A stretch of DNA of 64,000 nucleotides from Lysobacter sp. Root76 (GTDB lineage: Bacteria; Pseudomonadota; Gammaproteobacteria; Xanthomonadales; Xanthomonadaceae): assembly GCF_001428685.1 (NCBI RefSeq), contig NZ_LMIK01000005.1:329224-393223 (forward strand). The letters are read 5' to 3'. Position 1 is the stretch's first letter; each line of letters begins with the position of its first letter. Below are positions 8,779-19,909 of the stretch, piece by piece. Both the position numbers and the translations under genes were made by a program. The notes beneath the pieces are model-generated. The model was not told the origin of the DNA. It searched no databases and saw only the letters and a list, made by a program, of their open reading frames with translations.

Positions 8779-8782
<4 letters not shown>
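7634..8782 (+). CDS. DUF4350 domain protein, membrane-anchored
   Basis: A 382-residue protein with an N-terminal anchor (about residues 7-24), a DUF4350 domain (about 40-235) that resembles a ThuA/GATase-like Rossmann fold (note the HGGGHLIV stretch), a second transmembrane helix (about 255-275) and a helical cytoplasmic tail. DUF4350 proteins occur almost only in MoxR-type operons; none has a defined biochemical role that I know. It overlaps both neighbours by 4 nt. Confidence 0.85.
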
Positions 8783-9767
<985 letters not shown>

Positions 9768-9771
<4 letters not shown>

Positions 9772-11117
9772 GTGCGGTCGTCGCCCCGGCCAAAGCCGCC
9801 CGCGCGCGCAATTTGCCGCGCCCGGCGCCGGCGCTGCTCGCGTTGCTGGTGCTGTGGGGCGCGTTCGGGCTGGCGGTCGCCATCGGCTGGGCGTCGCTGC
9901 GCGCATGGTGGGTCGCCGGCGCTGCACTGGCGCTGATCGCCTTGTTCGACGCCTGGCGGGTCGGCTTGCGCGCGACTCCGCAGGTGCAGCGGCGCATGCC
10001 CGACACCTGGCCGATCGGTCTGGAGCGCGAGGTCACCCTGACCCTGGAAGCGGCGGCGCGCCGGCAAGCGCTGGACGTGTTCGACCTGCACCCGGGCGGC
10101 TGGAGCATGGCCGGCCTGCCGCGCCGCCTGACCCTGCGTCGCGGCGAGAGCAGCAGCATCGACTACCGCCTGCGCGCCAACGTGCGCGGCGATTTCGCTT
10201 TCGACGGCGTGCAGCTGCGGCTGCATTCGCCGTGGCGGCTGTGGTGGCAGTCGCGCCTGGCCGGCGCGGTCCAGCCGGTGCGCGTGTTCCCGAATTTCGC
10301 GCCGCTGGCCAAGTTCGCGATGTTCAGCGCCGAACAGGCCTCGCGCCTGGTCGGCGCGCACCTCAAGCGCCGTCGCGGCGAAGGCACCGACTTCCACCAG
10401 ATGCGCGAGTACCGCGTCGGCGACAGCCTGCGCCAGATCGATTGGAAGGCGACCGCGCGCGCGCGCCGCCTGATCTCGCGCGAGTATCAGGACGAACGCA
10501 ATCAACAGCTGGTGCTGATGCTGGACACCGGTCGCCGCCTACTCGCGCGCGACGGCGAACTCTCGCATTTCGACCGCGTGCTGGATGCGGCGCTGGTGGT
10601 GGCCTACCTGGCGTTGCGCCAGGGCGACGCGGTCGGCTTGCTCGCCAGCGGCGGCGCCTCGGCCTGGGTGCCGCCCAAGCGCGGCGTCGGCACCATCGAC
10701 AGCCTGCTGCGCGCCAGCTACGCCCTGCAGCCGCAACCGGTCGCCACCGACTTCCTCGCCGCCGCCACCGAACTGTCGCTGCGCCAGCGCAGGCGTTCGC
10801 TGGTGATGCTGGTCACCAACCTGCGCGACGAAGACATGGACGACGTGCTGGCTGCGGTGCAGATGCTGCGCAAGCGCCATCTGGTCTGCGTCGCCTCGCT
10901 GCGCGAAGACTCGGTCGACGCCGCCCTCGCGAGCGAGGTCCACGAGCTGCGCGACGCAGTCCGCGCCGGCGCCGCCGCGCAGTACCTGGAACAGCGCAGC
11001 GCCGCCCACGATGCCCTGCGCAACCACGGTGTGATGGTGCTGGATGTGTCCTGCGATCAGCTGGCGGCGTCGCTGGTGGAAAAGTACCTGGCGGTGAAGC
11101 GCGACGGCTTGCTGTAA
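9768..11117 (+). CDS. DUF58 domain protein (VWA-like MoxR partner)
   Basis: 449 residues. Two hydrophobic segments at about 20-62 anchor the protein, followed by a beta-rich region and then the DUF58 signature with the REYRVGD and RQIDWKA elements (about residues 207-228). The C-terminal half has the fold of a VWA domain, beginning with LVLMLDTG, which gives Asp as the first MIDAS-like residue; the canonical DxSxS is not complete. DUF58 proteins are the usual MoxR partners. This is the last gene of the operon. Its final 36 or so codons and downstream DNA are duplicated immediately after the gene, which gives the stop region unusual sequence redundancy. Confidence 0.9.
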
Positions 11118-11156
11118 CCCCGCCGTGCGCAGCGCGGATACGCGCAACGCACCGCT

Positions 11157-11256
11157 TTCTGTGGGAGCGGCGTAAGCCGCGATCGATGGCCTGGCGAACA
11201 TGCGGACCATCACATCCGACTGGGGTTCAATCGCGGCTTACGCCGCTCCCACAGAA
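11157..11256. repeat. Long palindromic intergenic repeat, copy 1
   Basis: Inverted arms 11157-11183 and 11230-11256 (core GGAGCGGCGTAAGCCGCGA and its complement) enclose a 46-bp loop. The element could act as a bidirectional transcription terminator or RNA stabiliser. Confidence 0.85.
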
Positions 11257-11443
11257 TGCGAAGAGGGCCGCGATGCCCTGCGCAACCACGGTGTGATGGT
11301 CCTGGACGTGTCCTGCGATCAGCTGGCGGCGTCGCGGATGGAAAAATATGTGGCGGTGAAGCGCGGCGGCTTGCCGTAACGCCGCCGTGCGCAGCGCGGA
11401 TACGCGGCGCTTTCTGCGGGAGCTGCGCCGGTGGGAGCGGTGT

Positions 11444-11541
11444 CTGTGGGAGCGGCGTAAGCCGCGATCGATGGCCCGGCGAGCAGGCGGACCATCGGAC
11501 CCGCTTGGGGGTTCAATCGCGGCTTACGCCGCTCCCACAGA
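11444..11541. repeat. Long palindromic intergenic repeat, copy 2
   Basis: Same family as copy 1, arms 11444-11468 and 11516-11541. The right arm overlaps the 3' end of the YkgJ-like gene and provides its stop codon. Confidence 0.85.
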
Positions 11542-11811
11542 AAGCGGTGCGGGCGGATCGGGCCGCGTTGCGATCTCCAAAGCCGACAGCAAGGCCATCG
11601 CCTCGGCGCGATTGCCGCCGCACATGTCCGCGGCCGGCCGCAGCGACGCGCAGAACGCGGGCCGTTCGGGTTTGCCGAACAGCTTGCAGCGCTCGTGTTC
11701 GTCGAGTTGGATGCAGCGCACGCCGGCGGGTTTGCCGTCGGGCATGCCCGGGATCGGGCTGGCGATGGAGGGTGCGGTGCAGCAGGCCCCGCAGCGTTCG
11801 CGGCAGTTCAT
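11524..11811 (-). CDS. YkgJ-type Cys-cluster (zinc/iron-chelating) protein
   Basis: A 95-residue protein starting [11 protein letters not shown], with Cys at about 3, 7, 10, 11 and later Cys in GVRCIQL, RCKLFG, AFCASL and DMCGG. This is the CxxxCxxCC signature of the YkgJ family (Pfam CxxCxxCC), small cytoplasmic proteins proposed to bind zinc or iron; the function is otherwise unknown. The ATG at 11811 was chosen because it starts the family alignment. The last residues, SVGAA, and the stop codon are read from the palindromic repeat that overlaps the gene's end, so the native C-terminus has been replaced. Gene spacing (10 bp) suggests cotranscription with the DUF952 gene. Confidence 0.8.
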   Translation of the reverse strand: MNCRERCGACCTAPSIASPIPGMPDGKPAGVRCIQLDEHERCKLFGKPERPAFCASLRPAADMCGGNRAEAMALLSALEIATRPDPPAPLSVGAA

Positions 11812-11821
11812 GCGTGCGGAC

Positions 11822-12175
11822 TCAAGCCGGCGCGTGGAACGGTTCGGCGGTGCGCACGGCGCGCAGCGGAATCGGGCCGTAAACGTGCGGATAGGCCTCG
11901 CCGCTGCGTGGGCTGAAGTCGTAACGCAGCGCCTCGCCCAGCGCCGCCGCATCCAGGTGCAGCAGCACCAGCTCGCCGCGGCCGCGCTGGTGGCGTTCGA
12001 TCACGGCGGCCAGCTGCGCCTGGGTCGCGCAATGCAGGAAACCGTCGCGACGCAGCGCATCGGGCGCGTAGGCATCCGTCGATTGCGCCCGCGCCCAGTC
12101 GGCGGGATCGGCGAAGTGATAGACGGTGCCTGCGGGCGTGACATCCGCAGGCGCGGCTTGCGTGGACACGGGCAT
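11822..12175 (-). CDS. DUF952 family protein
   Basis: A 117-residue cytoplasmic protein. DUF952 features are clear: VYHF near residue 19, the DGFLHCAT stretch (about 44-51), a central LVLLHLD strand and YPHVYGPIP near the C-terminus. The fold is related to ADP-ribosyltransferase-like domains by published proposals, but no activity is known to me. It lies 10 bp upstream of the YkgJ-like gene and 33 bp downstream of a membrane protein gene on the same strand, so the three may form an operon. Confidence 0.8.
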   Translation of the reverse strand: MPVSTQAAPADVTPAGTVYHFADPADWARAQSTDAYAPDALRRDGFLHCATQAQLAAVIERHQRGRGELVLLHLDAAALGEALRYDFSPRSGEAYPHVYGPIPLRAVRTAEPFHAPA

Positions 12176-12208
12176 CGCCTCAACAGGACGTGGCGCGCTC
12201 GACGGCGC

Positions 12209-12556
12209 TCATGCCGCCCGCGCCGGCCGCCGCACCAGGATCGCGGCGATCAGCAGCCCCATCGCGATCGCGTGGAGCAGGATGACCAGCGCACTGAAAG
12301 CGCCCATGCCCATCGCGAGCGAGGACGCCGATGGTTCGCCCTTCTGTTGCATCCACAGCAGCCAGACCTGGCCGCAAAGGCCCAGCAACGAGCCGAAGAT
12401 GAACAAGCCGAAGCCCACGCTGGCGTAAACGCCGGCCGCGCCCAGCGCGGGCCGGCGCATCAGGCACAGCACCAGGCCGACCGTGCACACCAGCAGGTGC
12501 GGCGTGGCGTACAGCACCGGGCCGAGCAGCATGGCGGATAGAGCTTTGGGGTCCAT
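12209..12556 (-). CDS. Small membrane protein, three to four helices
   Basis: I do not recognise this 115-residue protein. It is almost entirely hydrophobic: helices at about residues 7-29, 41-68 and 80-105, with short polar loops and a basic C-terminus. The ATG at 12556 begins MDPKALSAM; a longer in-frame start at 12610 adds 18 polar residues that would precede the first helix and has no ribosome site. Position suggests cotranscription with the DUF952 and YkgJ-like genes. Confidence 0.65.
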   Translation of the reverse strand: MDPKALSAMLLGPVLYATPHLLVCTVGLVLCLMRRPALGAAGVYASVGFGLFIFGSLLGLCGQVWLLWMQQKGEPSASSLAMGMGAFSALVILLHAIAMGLLIAAILVRRPARAA

Positions 12557-12625
12557 TGTCGTTTCCGTTATGTGCCGGCACGTCGGCACGGCCGCGCTTG
12601 GCGGCCGCACGCCGTGGGCGGCGGA

Positions 12626-13471
12626 TCAGTCGGCGGTGACCAGGGCGTCGTCGCGTTCGCGCAGGGCGGCGTAGACCGGGTCGGTCTCCGGGCGTACCCG
12701 GTGCCAGCGTTCGAAGCTCTCGGCGGCCTGTTCGACCAGCATACCCAATCCGTCGATGCGGTCGTGTGCGCCGGCGGCCTTGGCCCAGGCTAGGAACGGG
12801 ATCGCGACTTCGCCGTAGCTCAGGTCCACCGCGGCGGCGCGCGGGTTGGCCAGCGACATCGGCAGCGACGGCAGCTGCGCGTCGCGCGCGGCCGAAGTCG
12901 CGTTGACGATCAGGTCGAAGGTTCCCAGCGCGACCATGTCCTTCATGTAGCGCGGATGCACGCGGCCGGGCTGGCCGAGCGCATCGGCCAGGGCATCGGC
13001 GCGCTCGGGCGTGCGGTTGACGATGTAGAGGTCGCCGATACCGGCATCGAGCAGGGCCGGGGCCACGCCGCGCGCGGCGCCGCCGGCGCCGATCAGCAGA
13101 GTGCGGCGCTCGCGCAGGTCCAGGCCGTGGCGGTCGGTGAGATCGCGGACCAGGCCGGCGCCGTCGGTGTTGTCGCCTTCCCAGCCGGTGGCGCTGCGGA
13201 TCAGCGTGTTGGCGGCGCCGGCACGGCGCGCGCGTTCGCTCAGATGGGTGCAGATGCTGGCCGCGCGGGTCTTGTGCGGCAGGGTGATGTTGGCGCCCAG
13301 GCCACCCTCGGCGGCGAACTCGGCCAGCAGCGCGTCGAACTGTTCCGGCGCGGCGTCGATGGCGACGTACTCCAGGGCGATCCCGAGCTGGCGTCCGAAT
13401 GCGGCATGGATCCGCGGCGACAGCGAGTGCGCCACCGGGTGGCCGATCACCGCAAAACGTGGAATGGACAT
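12626..13471 (-). CDS. aroE: Shikimate dehydrogenase
   Basis: Reduces 3-dehydroshikimate to shikimate with NADPH in aromatic amino acid and chorismate synthesis. The 281-residue protein is full length. Shikimate-binding features are present: [10 protein letters not shown] (residues 10-19) and NITLPHK with catalytic Lys67, then DNTDG (Asp near 104). The NADP site shows GAGGAARG (about 127-134) and the NRT stretch (about 151) that selects NADPH. Chorismate made by this pathway also feeds the pigment chorismatase encoded further along this window, though the two loci are not linked in an operon. It is divergent from the PD40 protein with only 50 bp between the start codons. Confidence 0.95.
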   Translation of the reverse strand: MSIPRFAVIGHPVAHSLSPRIHAAFGRQLGIALEYVAIDAAPEQFDALLAEFAAEGGLGANITLPHKTRAASICTHLSERARRAGAANTLIRSATGWEGDNTDGAGLVRDLTDRHGLDLRERRTLLIGAGGAARGVAPALLDAGIGDLYIVNRTPERADALADALGQPGRVHPRYMKDMVALGTFDLIVNATSAARDAQLPSLPMSLANPRAAAVDLSYGEVAIPFLAWAKAAGAHDRIDGLGMLVEQAAESFERWHRVRPETDPVYAALRERDDALVTAD

Positions 13472-13521
13472 GGACAGCCTCGTTGGGGATGCTGATGGGG
13501 AATATTCAAGGGAGACGCACT

Positions 13522-14433
13522 ATGCGGCGCGCCACGGCCTTGTCCGGCCTCAGTCTACTCTCCGGCCTGCTGCTGGCCATGCCCGCACTGGGCTTTCTGT
13601 CAGAGTTCGGCATCGAGGGCATGGGCGTGGTTTCCATGCCGTACAGCGAAGTGCGCGCCAGCGTGAGCCCCGACGGGCGGCGCATCGTCTGGGGCAGCAC
13701 CGACCGTCCAGGCGGCGCCGGCGGCTGGGACCTGTGGCAGGCCACGCTGAAGCAGGGCCGCTGGCAAGAGCCGTCGCCGTTGCCGCTGAATACCGGCGCC
13801 AACGACTTCGACCCGTCGTTCAGCGCCGACGGACGCTGGCTGTACTTCTTCTCCAACCGCTCCGGCGGACGCGGCGGCGACGATCTGTATCGCGCGCCGG
13901 TCCTCGCCGACGGCGGCTATGGCCCGGCCGAGAACCTGGGTGCGGGCGTGAACGGCCGCGGCGACGAGTGGGCGCCCACGCCCAGCCGCGACGGCAGGCA
14001 TCTGCTGTTCGCCAGCGACAGCTTCGGCGGCGCTGGCCGCCACGACCTGTTCGTGGCCCGTTGGAACGGCAAGGCCTTTGTCGATCCCAAGCCGGTGGCC
14101 GGCGTCAACACGGCCGCCGATGAGTTCGACGCGGCCTGGCTCGGCGACGGCCGCGCGATCGTGTTCGCGCGTTCCAAAGACGTGGAGCAGCAACCGATCC
14201 GGCTGTATGTCGCCCAGTGCGAAGGCGCGAAGTATGCGGAGGCCACGCCGCTGGCCTTGTCGTTCAACGGCGAGGACGGTTACACCTTGGGTCCGGCGCT
14301 GGACTGGAACAAACCCGGCGAGTTGTTGGTCACCGGCAGCGCCAAGTCGCCCAAGGCCGGCAAGATGGATATCTATCGGATGAAGGCGCCGGCGGCGACG
14401 GCGACGGGGCAGGGCAGTTGCGTCGTGCCGTGA
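13522..14433 (+). CDS. Exported PD40/TolB-like beta-propeller protein
   Basis: A 303-residue protein with a signal peptide (residues 1-24, cleavage near the GFLSE junction) and repeated WD40-like PD40 motifs: SPDGRRIVW, SADGRWLYFFSNR, SRDGRHLLFASD and WLGDGRAIVF, spaced about 50 residues apart. Such six-bladed propellers bind peptides or ligands in the periplasm, as in TolB and OmpA-linked exported proteins; this one lacks the TolB N-terminal domain, so no Tol role is implied. The start at 13522 has GGGAG about seven bases upstream; an earlier in-frame ATG gives a poor leader. Downstream lies a perfect long inverted repeat. Confidence 0.75.
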   Translation: MRRATALSGLSLLSGLLLAMPALGFLSEFGIEGMGVVSMPYSEVRASVSPDGRRIVWGSTDRPGGAGGWDLWQATLKQGRWQEPSPLPLNTGANDFDPSFSADGRWLYFFSNRSGGRGGDDLYRAPVLADGGYGPAENLGAGVNGRGDEWAPTPSRDGRHLLFASDSFGGAGRHDLFVARWNGKAFVDPKPVAGVNTAADEFDAAWLGDGRAIVFARSKDVEQQPIRLYVAQCEGAKYAEATPLALSFNGEDGYTLGPALDWNKPGELLVTGSAKSPKAGKMDIYRMKAPAATATGQGSCVVP

Positions 14434-14445
14434 GCTGCGTGGCGA

Positions 14446-14588
14446 TGCGGTTCGCTGCGCTCACCGCATCCTACATTGCGATCGAACGCTCGGTTCTATA
14501 CGTTCCGGGAATGCCGGTTCAAGCAGTCGCGGGGCTCATCGAGCCTCGCGACCATCACCGTAGGATGCGGTGAGCGCAGCGAACCGCA
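14446..14588. repeat. Long inverted repeat, second palindrome family
   Basis: Arms 14446-14474 and 14560-14588 are perfect 29-bp inverted copies (core GCGGTTCGCTGCGCTCACCG), with an 85-bp loop. It fills the convergent gap between the PD40 gene and hemB and may terminate both transcripts. Confidence 0.85.
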
Positions 14589-14604
14589 GCGCCCGCCGCG
14601 TCGC

Positions 14605-15603
<999 letters not shown>

Positions 15604-15695
15604 CTAGTTTACGCCTCGTCGCGCGCGGGCTGGGCGGCGGGATCGCGGATGCAGCGTTCTGCCACAGACGGCAAGGCCGGGCATCAGGCCCTTAG

Positions 15696-15735
15696 CCCCT
15701 CTCCCGCTGACGGGAGAGGGGTTGGGGTGAGGGTG
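15696..15735. repeat. Dispersed hairpin repeat (CCCCTCTCCCG type)
   Basis: CCCCTCTCCCG-CTGA-CGGGAGAGGGG followed by TTGGGGTGAGGG. This motif is a widespread dispersed repeat in Xanthomonadaceae and pseudomonads. It lies between cysA and hemB and could form a terminator-like hairpin. Confidence 0.75.
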
Positions 15736-15780
15736 TTCACACCTTTAGCGCGCCGCGAGCCGGAGAAGGCATGCCCCGAA

Positions 15781-16824
15781 CTAAGCCGAATACACCCGAT
15801 ACCTCAACGGCCGTACCCCGACCGCGCTTCCGATCGCCGGCACCACCGCATCCGGCGTCGCCACCAGGTCCAGCTCCAGCGATCGCGCCTGTCCGCCCAG
15901 TTGCAGCTCCAAGGTGATCCGGTCGGCCAGCCGATGCACGGCCAGCACGCGCGCGGCCAGGCCGTCGCCGGCTGCGCTCAAGGCCAGGTCGTGCGGCCGC
16001 AGGTACAGCCTGGCCGCGCCGTCGGCGACGCCCTCGGCCGGCAGCCGCAGCGCGTGGCCATCGATCGCGAACTGTCCGCGCTCGACGCGGCCGTCGATGC
16101 TGTTGGCGCGGCCGATGAAGTCGAACACATAGGCCGACGCCGGCTCGCGGTAGATCTGTTCCGGCGTGCCGACCTGTTCGATGCGGCCGTCGCGCAACAC
16201 CACCACGCGGTCGGCCAGTTCCAGGGCTTCTTCCTGGTCGTGGGTGACGAACAGCGTGGTCTGTCCGGTCTGTTCGTGCAGACGCCGCAGCCAGCGCCGC
16301 AGCTCGACCCGGACCTTGGCGTCGAGCGCGCCGAAGGGCTCGTCCAGCAGCAGCACGGTCGGGTCGATCGCCAGCGCACGCGCCAGCGCGACGCGTTGCT
16401 TCTGGCCGCCGGACAATTGCTCGGGGTAGCGGCCGCCGAGTTCCGGCAGTTGGATCAGGGTCAGCAGCTCCTGCACCCGGCGCGCGATCGCGGCCTTGTC
16501 CGGGCGCCGGCTGCGCGGGCGGCTGCGCAGGCCGAAGGCGATGTTCTCGGCCACGGTCATGTGCTTGAACAATGCGTAGTGCTGGAACACGAAACCGACG
16601 TTGCGTTCGCGCAGGCTCAGGCGGGTGGCGTCGTCGTCGCCGAACAGCAGGCGGCCGCGATCGGGATGGAGCAGGCCGGCGATCACCCGCAGCAGCGTGG
16701 TCTTGCCCGAGCCCGACGGACCCAGCAGCGCGACCAGTTCGCCCGACGCGATATCCAGATCGACCGCGTCCAGCGCGGCGACGTTCGCGTACTGCTTGCT
16801 GATGCCCTGGATGTGCAGGTCCAT
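15781..16824 (-). CDS. cysA: Sulfate/thiosulfate ABC transporter ATPase
   Basis: Energises sulfate import with CysT and CysW at the inner membrane. From the ATG at 16824 the protein has 347 residues: Walker [10 protein letters not shown] (35-43), Q-loop, signature LSGGQKQR (about 138-145), Walker [12 protein letters not shown] (about 157-167), H-loop in VTHD, and a C-terminal TOBE-like regulatory domain. A longer form from an ATG at 16971 adds 49 residues of low complexity; it starts 1 nt after the cysW stop with a good AGGCGG ribosome site, so it is a serious alternative. Domain limits favour the shorter start. Last gene of the sulfate operon. Confidence 0.93.
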   Translation of the reverse strand: MDLHIQGISKQYANVAALDAVDLDIASGELVALLGPSGSGKTTLLRVIAGLLHPDRGRLLFGDDDATRLSLRERNVGFVFQHYALFKHMTVAENIAFGLRSRPRSRRPDKAAIARRVQELLTLIQLPELGGRYPEQLSGGQKQRVALARALAIDPTVLLLDEPFGALDAKVRVELRRWLRRLHEQTGQTTLFVTHDQEEALELADRVVVLRDGRIEQVGTPEQIYREPASAYVFDFIGRANSIDGRVERGQFAIDGHALRLPAEGVADGAARLYLRPHDLALSAAGDGLAARVLAVHRLADRITLELQLGGQARSLELDLVATPDAVVPAIGSAVGVRPLRYRVYSA

Positions 16825-16972
16825 GCCTTTGCCTTGAACCGTCCCGGCGCCATGATGGCCCAAGGCCGCGGCCGGCGGTAAGACATCGGCTGGCAGAGCC
16901 ACGTCCGGGTCCGCCGAGCGCCATTGCGCGGGGTCGTTCGCCCTCGCCGGATTCGCAACGATGAGATTCATT

Positions 16973-17842
16973 TCAATGCCGCCTGTGTGATTGCGCCAGG
17001 GCGTCGCCGTGGCGCGCTTCCAGCCAGAACTTGATGACCAGCGTGACCAGGGCCAGGCCGGCGAGCAGCGACGCGGCCGCGAACGCCGCGGTGCTGTCGA
17101 ATTCGTTGTAGAGGATCTCGATATGCAGCGGCAGGGTATTGGTCAGGCCGCGGATATGCCCGGACACCACCGATACCGCGCCGAACTCGCCCATCGCGCG
17201 CGCGCCGCACAGCAGCACGCCGTAGAGCAGGCCCCATTTGATGTTGGGCAGGGTGACGCGGCGGAACATGGTCCAGGCGCCGGCGCCCAGCGAGCGCGCG
17301 GCCAGTTCCTCGTCGGCGCCCTGTTGCTGCATCAGCGGAATCAGTTCGCGCACCACGAACGGGAAGGTGATGAACAAGGTCGCCAGAACGATGCCGGGGC
17401 GCGCGAACAGGATCTTGATGTCGTACTGCGCCAGCAGCCCGGCGAACCAGCCGTGCGAGCCGAACAGCAGCACCAGGCACAGGCCGGCGACCACCGGCGA
17501 AACCGCGAACGGCAGGTCGATCAGGGCCAGCAGCACGCGCTTGCCGGCGAATTCGAAGCGGGTGACCGCCCAGGCGGTGAACACGCCGAACACCGCGTTG
17601 AGCGGAATCACGATCGCCGCGGTGAACAGGGTCAGCTTGAGCGCGGACAGGGCGTCGGGCTCCCGGAGCGCGGCGAACCAGACCCCGACGCCCTTGGCGA
17701 AGGCCGCGCCCAGCACCATCAACAGCGGCATCACCACCAGCAGCGCCATCACCAGTACCGCCGACAGAATCAGGGTCCAGCGCAGCCATGCGGGTTCTTG
17801 CAGATCGTCGCGCTCGCGCGCAGCGGAGTGTTCACGGCTCAC
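16973..17842 (-). CDS. cysW: Sulfate ABC transporter permease CysW
   Basis: One of the two membrane subunits of the sulfate importer. The 289-residue protein has six predicted helices, the first at about residues 22-47, and the ABC permease EAA loop in the cytosolic turn, with the LGAG...[12 protein letters not shown] stretch (about 190-207) that contacts CysA. The start overlaps the cysT stop by 11 nt, implying translational coupling. The [15 protein letters not shown] sequence is the CysW hallmark. Confidence 0.94.
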   Translation of the reverse strand: MSREHSAARERDDLQEPAWLRWTLILSAVLVMALLVVMPLLMVLGAAFAKGVGVWFAALREPDALSALKLTLFTAAIVIPLNAVFGVFTAWAVTRFEFAGKRVLLALIDLPFAVSPVVAGLCLVLLFGSHGWFAGLLAQYDIKILFARPGIVLATLFITFPFVVRELIPLMQQQGADEELAARSLGAGAWTMFRRVTLPNIKWGLLYGVLLCGARAMGEFGAVSVVSGHIRGLTNTLPLHIEILYNEFDSTAAFAAASLLAGLALVTLVIKFWLEARHGDALAQSHRRH

Positions 17843-18701
17843 GGCGGCGCTCCCGGCGTTCGTGGGCGAACAGCGACGGAATCGCGTTGATCGCCAGCAG
17901 GCAGACGAAGGACGCCGCCAGCAGCAGCGCGGCGATCGCGATCGCGCCGTTGTAATCGTATTCTTCGAGGCGGATGGTGATCAGCAGCGGCGCGATCTCG
18001 GTCTTGTAGGGCAGGTTGCCGGCGATGAAGATCACCGAGCCGTACTCGCCCAGACCGCGCGCGAACGCCAGCGAGAAACCGGTCAGCAGCGCCGGCAACA
18101 GTTCCGGCAGGATCACCCGGCGCAAGGTGGTCAGGCGCGAAGCGCCGAGCGAGGCCGCGGCTTCTTCCTGTTCGCGGCCCAGCGCTTCCAGCACCGGTTG
18201 CACCGTGCGCACCGCGAACGGCAGGCCGATGAACACCAGCGCGATCACGATGCCGGCCGGTGCGTAGGCGATCTTGAAACCGGCCGGCTCCAGCCAGCGC
18301 CCGACCCAGCCGTTGGAGGAATAGATCGCGGTCAGGGCGATGCCGGCCACCGCGGTCGGCAGCGCGAACGGCAGATCGACCAGCGCATCGAGCAGGCGCC
18401 GGCCCGGAAAGCGATAACGCACCAGCACCCAGGCGATCAGCGCGCCGGCGAACAAGGCCAGCACCGAAGCCGCCAGGGCGGCGCCGAAGCTGAGCTTGAG
18501 CGAGGCCTGCACGCGCGGATCCTGGACCGCGCGCAACCAGCCGTCGGCGCCCAGGCCGGCGGCGCGGATGGTCAGCGCCGCCAGCGGCAGCAGCACCACC
18601 AGGCTCAGCCACGCCAGGCCCAGGCCGATGCTGAGGCCGAAGCCAGGCAGCGGCCGGCGCCAGCGCGATGCGGAGAGCGAAGGGAGGGCGATGGAGCTCA
18701 T
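17832..18701 (-). CDS. cysT: Sulfate ABC transporter permease CysT (CysU)
   Basis: Second membrane subunit of the sulfate importer. The 289-residue protein has six predicted helices and an EAA loop, seen as [20 protein letters not shown] (about 188-207), plus the [17 protein letters not shown] stretch typical of CysT. The ATG at 18701 aligns with family starts; longer upstream frames include Lys/Ala-rich sequence read through the intercistronic hairpin and were rejected. It follows sbp after 142 bp that contain that hairpin, so it may be expressed at a lower level than the binding protein. Confidence 0.94.
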   Translation of the reverse strand: MSSIALPSLSASRWRRPLPGFGLSIGLGLAWLSLVVLLPLAALTIRAAGLGADGWLRAVQDPRVQASLKLSFGAALAASVLALFAGALIAWVLVRYRFPGRRLLDALVDLPFALPTAVAGIALTAIYSSNGWVGRWLEPAGFKIAYAPAGIVIALVFIGLPFAVRTVQPVLEALGREQEEAAASLGASRLTTLRRVILPELLPALLTGFSLAFARGLGEYGSVIFIAGNLPYKTEIAPLLITIRLEEYDYNGAIAIAALLLAASFVCLLAINAIPSLFAHERRERRREP

Positions 18702-18770
18702 GGTCGGTCTTCTGGGTTCGCTTCCGGTATGCGGTTTGGGTTTTGCTTTTGCTCGTTTTGCTTTGCTCGC

Positions 18771-18792
18771 CATTCCCGCCAACGCGGGAATG
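18771..18792. repeat. Intercistronic hairpin between sbp and cysT
   Basis: CATTCCCGC-CAAC-GCGGGAATG, a 9-bp perfect stem. The motif is a common dispersed repeat in this group. In the transcript it lies just after sbp and before cysT, where it could protect the sbp mRNA or reduce read-through into the permease genes. No T-tract follows on the minus strand. Confidence 0.7.
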
Positions 18793-18843
18793 ACGACCAC
18801 GCAGTGCCGAAGCCGCCCGGCACCGCGTTTCGCCCGATCGACC

Positions 18844-19848
18844 TCACTTCGGCTGATAGATCCGATCGAAGAAACCGCCATCGGCGAAGTGCTCGGCCTG
18901 CGCTTTCTTCCAGCCGCCGAACGCGTTGTCGATCGTGACCTGCTTGATCTCCGGGAACTGGCTCAACTCAGCCGCGGGCACCTTGTCCGGTTCGGCCGGA
19001 CGGTAATGGTGCTTGGCGGCCAAACGCTGGCCCTGCGGCGTGTACAGGAAGCGCAGATAGGCTTCGGCCTGCTTGCGCGTGCCGTGCTTGGCCACGTTCT
19101 TGTCGACCCAGGCCACCGGCGGCTCGGCCTTGATGCTCAGGCTGGGCACGACGATCTCGTACTTGCCGCGGTTGCCGGGTTCGTCGAGGGTCAGCAAGGC
19201 TTCGTTTTCCCAAGCCAGCAGCACGTCGCCGATGCCGCGCTCGACGAAGGTGGTGGTCGAGCCGCGTGCGCCGGTGTCCAGCACCGGCACGTTCTTGAAC
19301 AGACGGGTGAGGTAGTCGACGACCTTGCCGCCGTCGCGGTACTGCTGCGAGGCCCAGGCCCAGGCGGCGAGGTAGTTCCAGCGCGCGCCGCCGGAGGTCT
19401 TGGGATTGGGCGTGATCACCGCCACGCCCGGCTTGACCAGGTCGCCCCAGTCGCGCACGCCCTTGGGATTGCCCTTGCGCACCAGGAACACGATGGTCGA
19501 GGTGTAGGGCGCGCTTTGATGCGGCAGGCGCGACTGCCAGTTCGCCGGCAGCAGCTTGCCGTTGCTGGCGATGGCGTCGATGTCGGCGGCCAGCGCCAGG
19601 GTGACCACGTCGGCTTCCAGGCCGTCGATCACCGAGCGCGCCTGCTTGCCCGAACCGCCGTGCGAGGCGCGGATCTTCAGGGTCTCGCCGGTCTGCTGCT
19701 TCCATTGCGCGGCGAAGGCGGTGTTGACCTCGGCGTAGAACTCGCGGGTCGGGTCGTAGGAGACATTGAGCAATTCGACGTCTTTGGCCGCGGCCGGGCC
19801 GGCGACCAGCGCCAAGGCGACGACGAGCGAGGAAAGCATGATTTTCAT
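18844..19848 (-). CDS. sbp: Periplasmic sulfate-binding protein
   Basis: Captures sulfate in the periplasm for CysTWA. The 334-residue protein has a 21-residue signal peptide ending AAA-KD. Family landmarks are present: [13 protein letters not shown] near the mature N-terminus, the HGGSGKQ anion-binding stretch, [18 protein letters not shown] (about 148-165) and a C-terminal TIDNAFGGW. It precedes cysT, cysW and cysA in the same orientation, and follows an OprO/P-type porin gene by 61 bp, so outer membrane, periplasm and inner membrane steps are encoded in one run. Confidence 0.95.
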   Translation of the reverse strand: MKIMLSSLVVALALVAGPAAAKDVELLNVSYDPTREFYAEVNTAFAAQWKQQTGETLKIRASHGGSGKQARSVIDGLEADVVTLALAADIDAIASNGKLLPANWQSRLPHQSAPYTSTIVFLVRKGNPKGVRDWGDLVKPGVAVITPNPKTSGGARWNYLAAWAWASQQYRDGGKVVDYLTRLFKNVPVLDTGARGSTTTFVERGIGDVLLAWENEALLTLDEPGNRGKYEIVVPSLSIKAEPPVAWVDKNVAKHGTRKQAEAYLRFLYTPQGQRLAAKHHYRPAEPDKVPAAELSQFPEIKQVTIDNAFGGWKKAQAEHFADGGFFDRIYQPK

Positions 19849-19909
19849 GTGGGGTCTCTTTGCGTGGTGAAGCGTGCGCGGGTGAGGCGCGCGCCGGTGG
19901 TGAGCATGC

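Larger units (their letters stand above)
11010..11541. repeat. Tandem duplication of DUF58 3' end plus palindrome
   Basis: Segment 11010-11256 (last codons of the DUF58 gene, the following 40 bp and a long palindrome) is repeated at 11272-11541 in the same order. The coding-like part of the second copy is about 90 percent identical by eye and keeps an in-frame TAA at the matching place, but it has no start and the reading frame begins within the palindrome's flank. Substitutions are spread through both copies, so the duplication is not recent. It fills the convergent gap between DUF58 and the YkgJ-like gene; no other gene is present there. Confidence 0.85.

Noticed and set aside
11256-11380. 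Second copy of the DUF58 gene end as a possible small gene
   Set aside because: It has no start codon or ribosome site and is a duplicated 3' fragment; the open frame begins in repeat DNA.
13522-14433. TolB of the Tol-Pal system
   Set aside because: The protein has PD40 repeats but no TolB N-terminal domain, and no tolQRA or pal gene is nearby.
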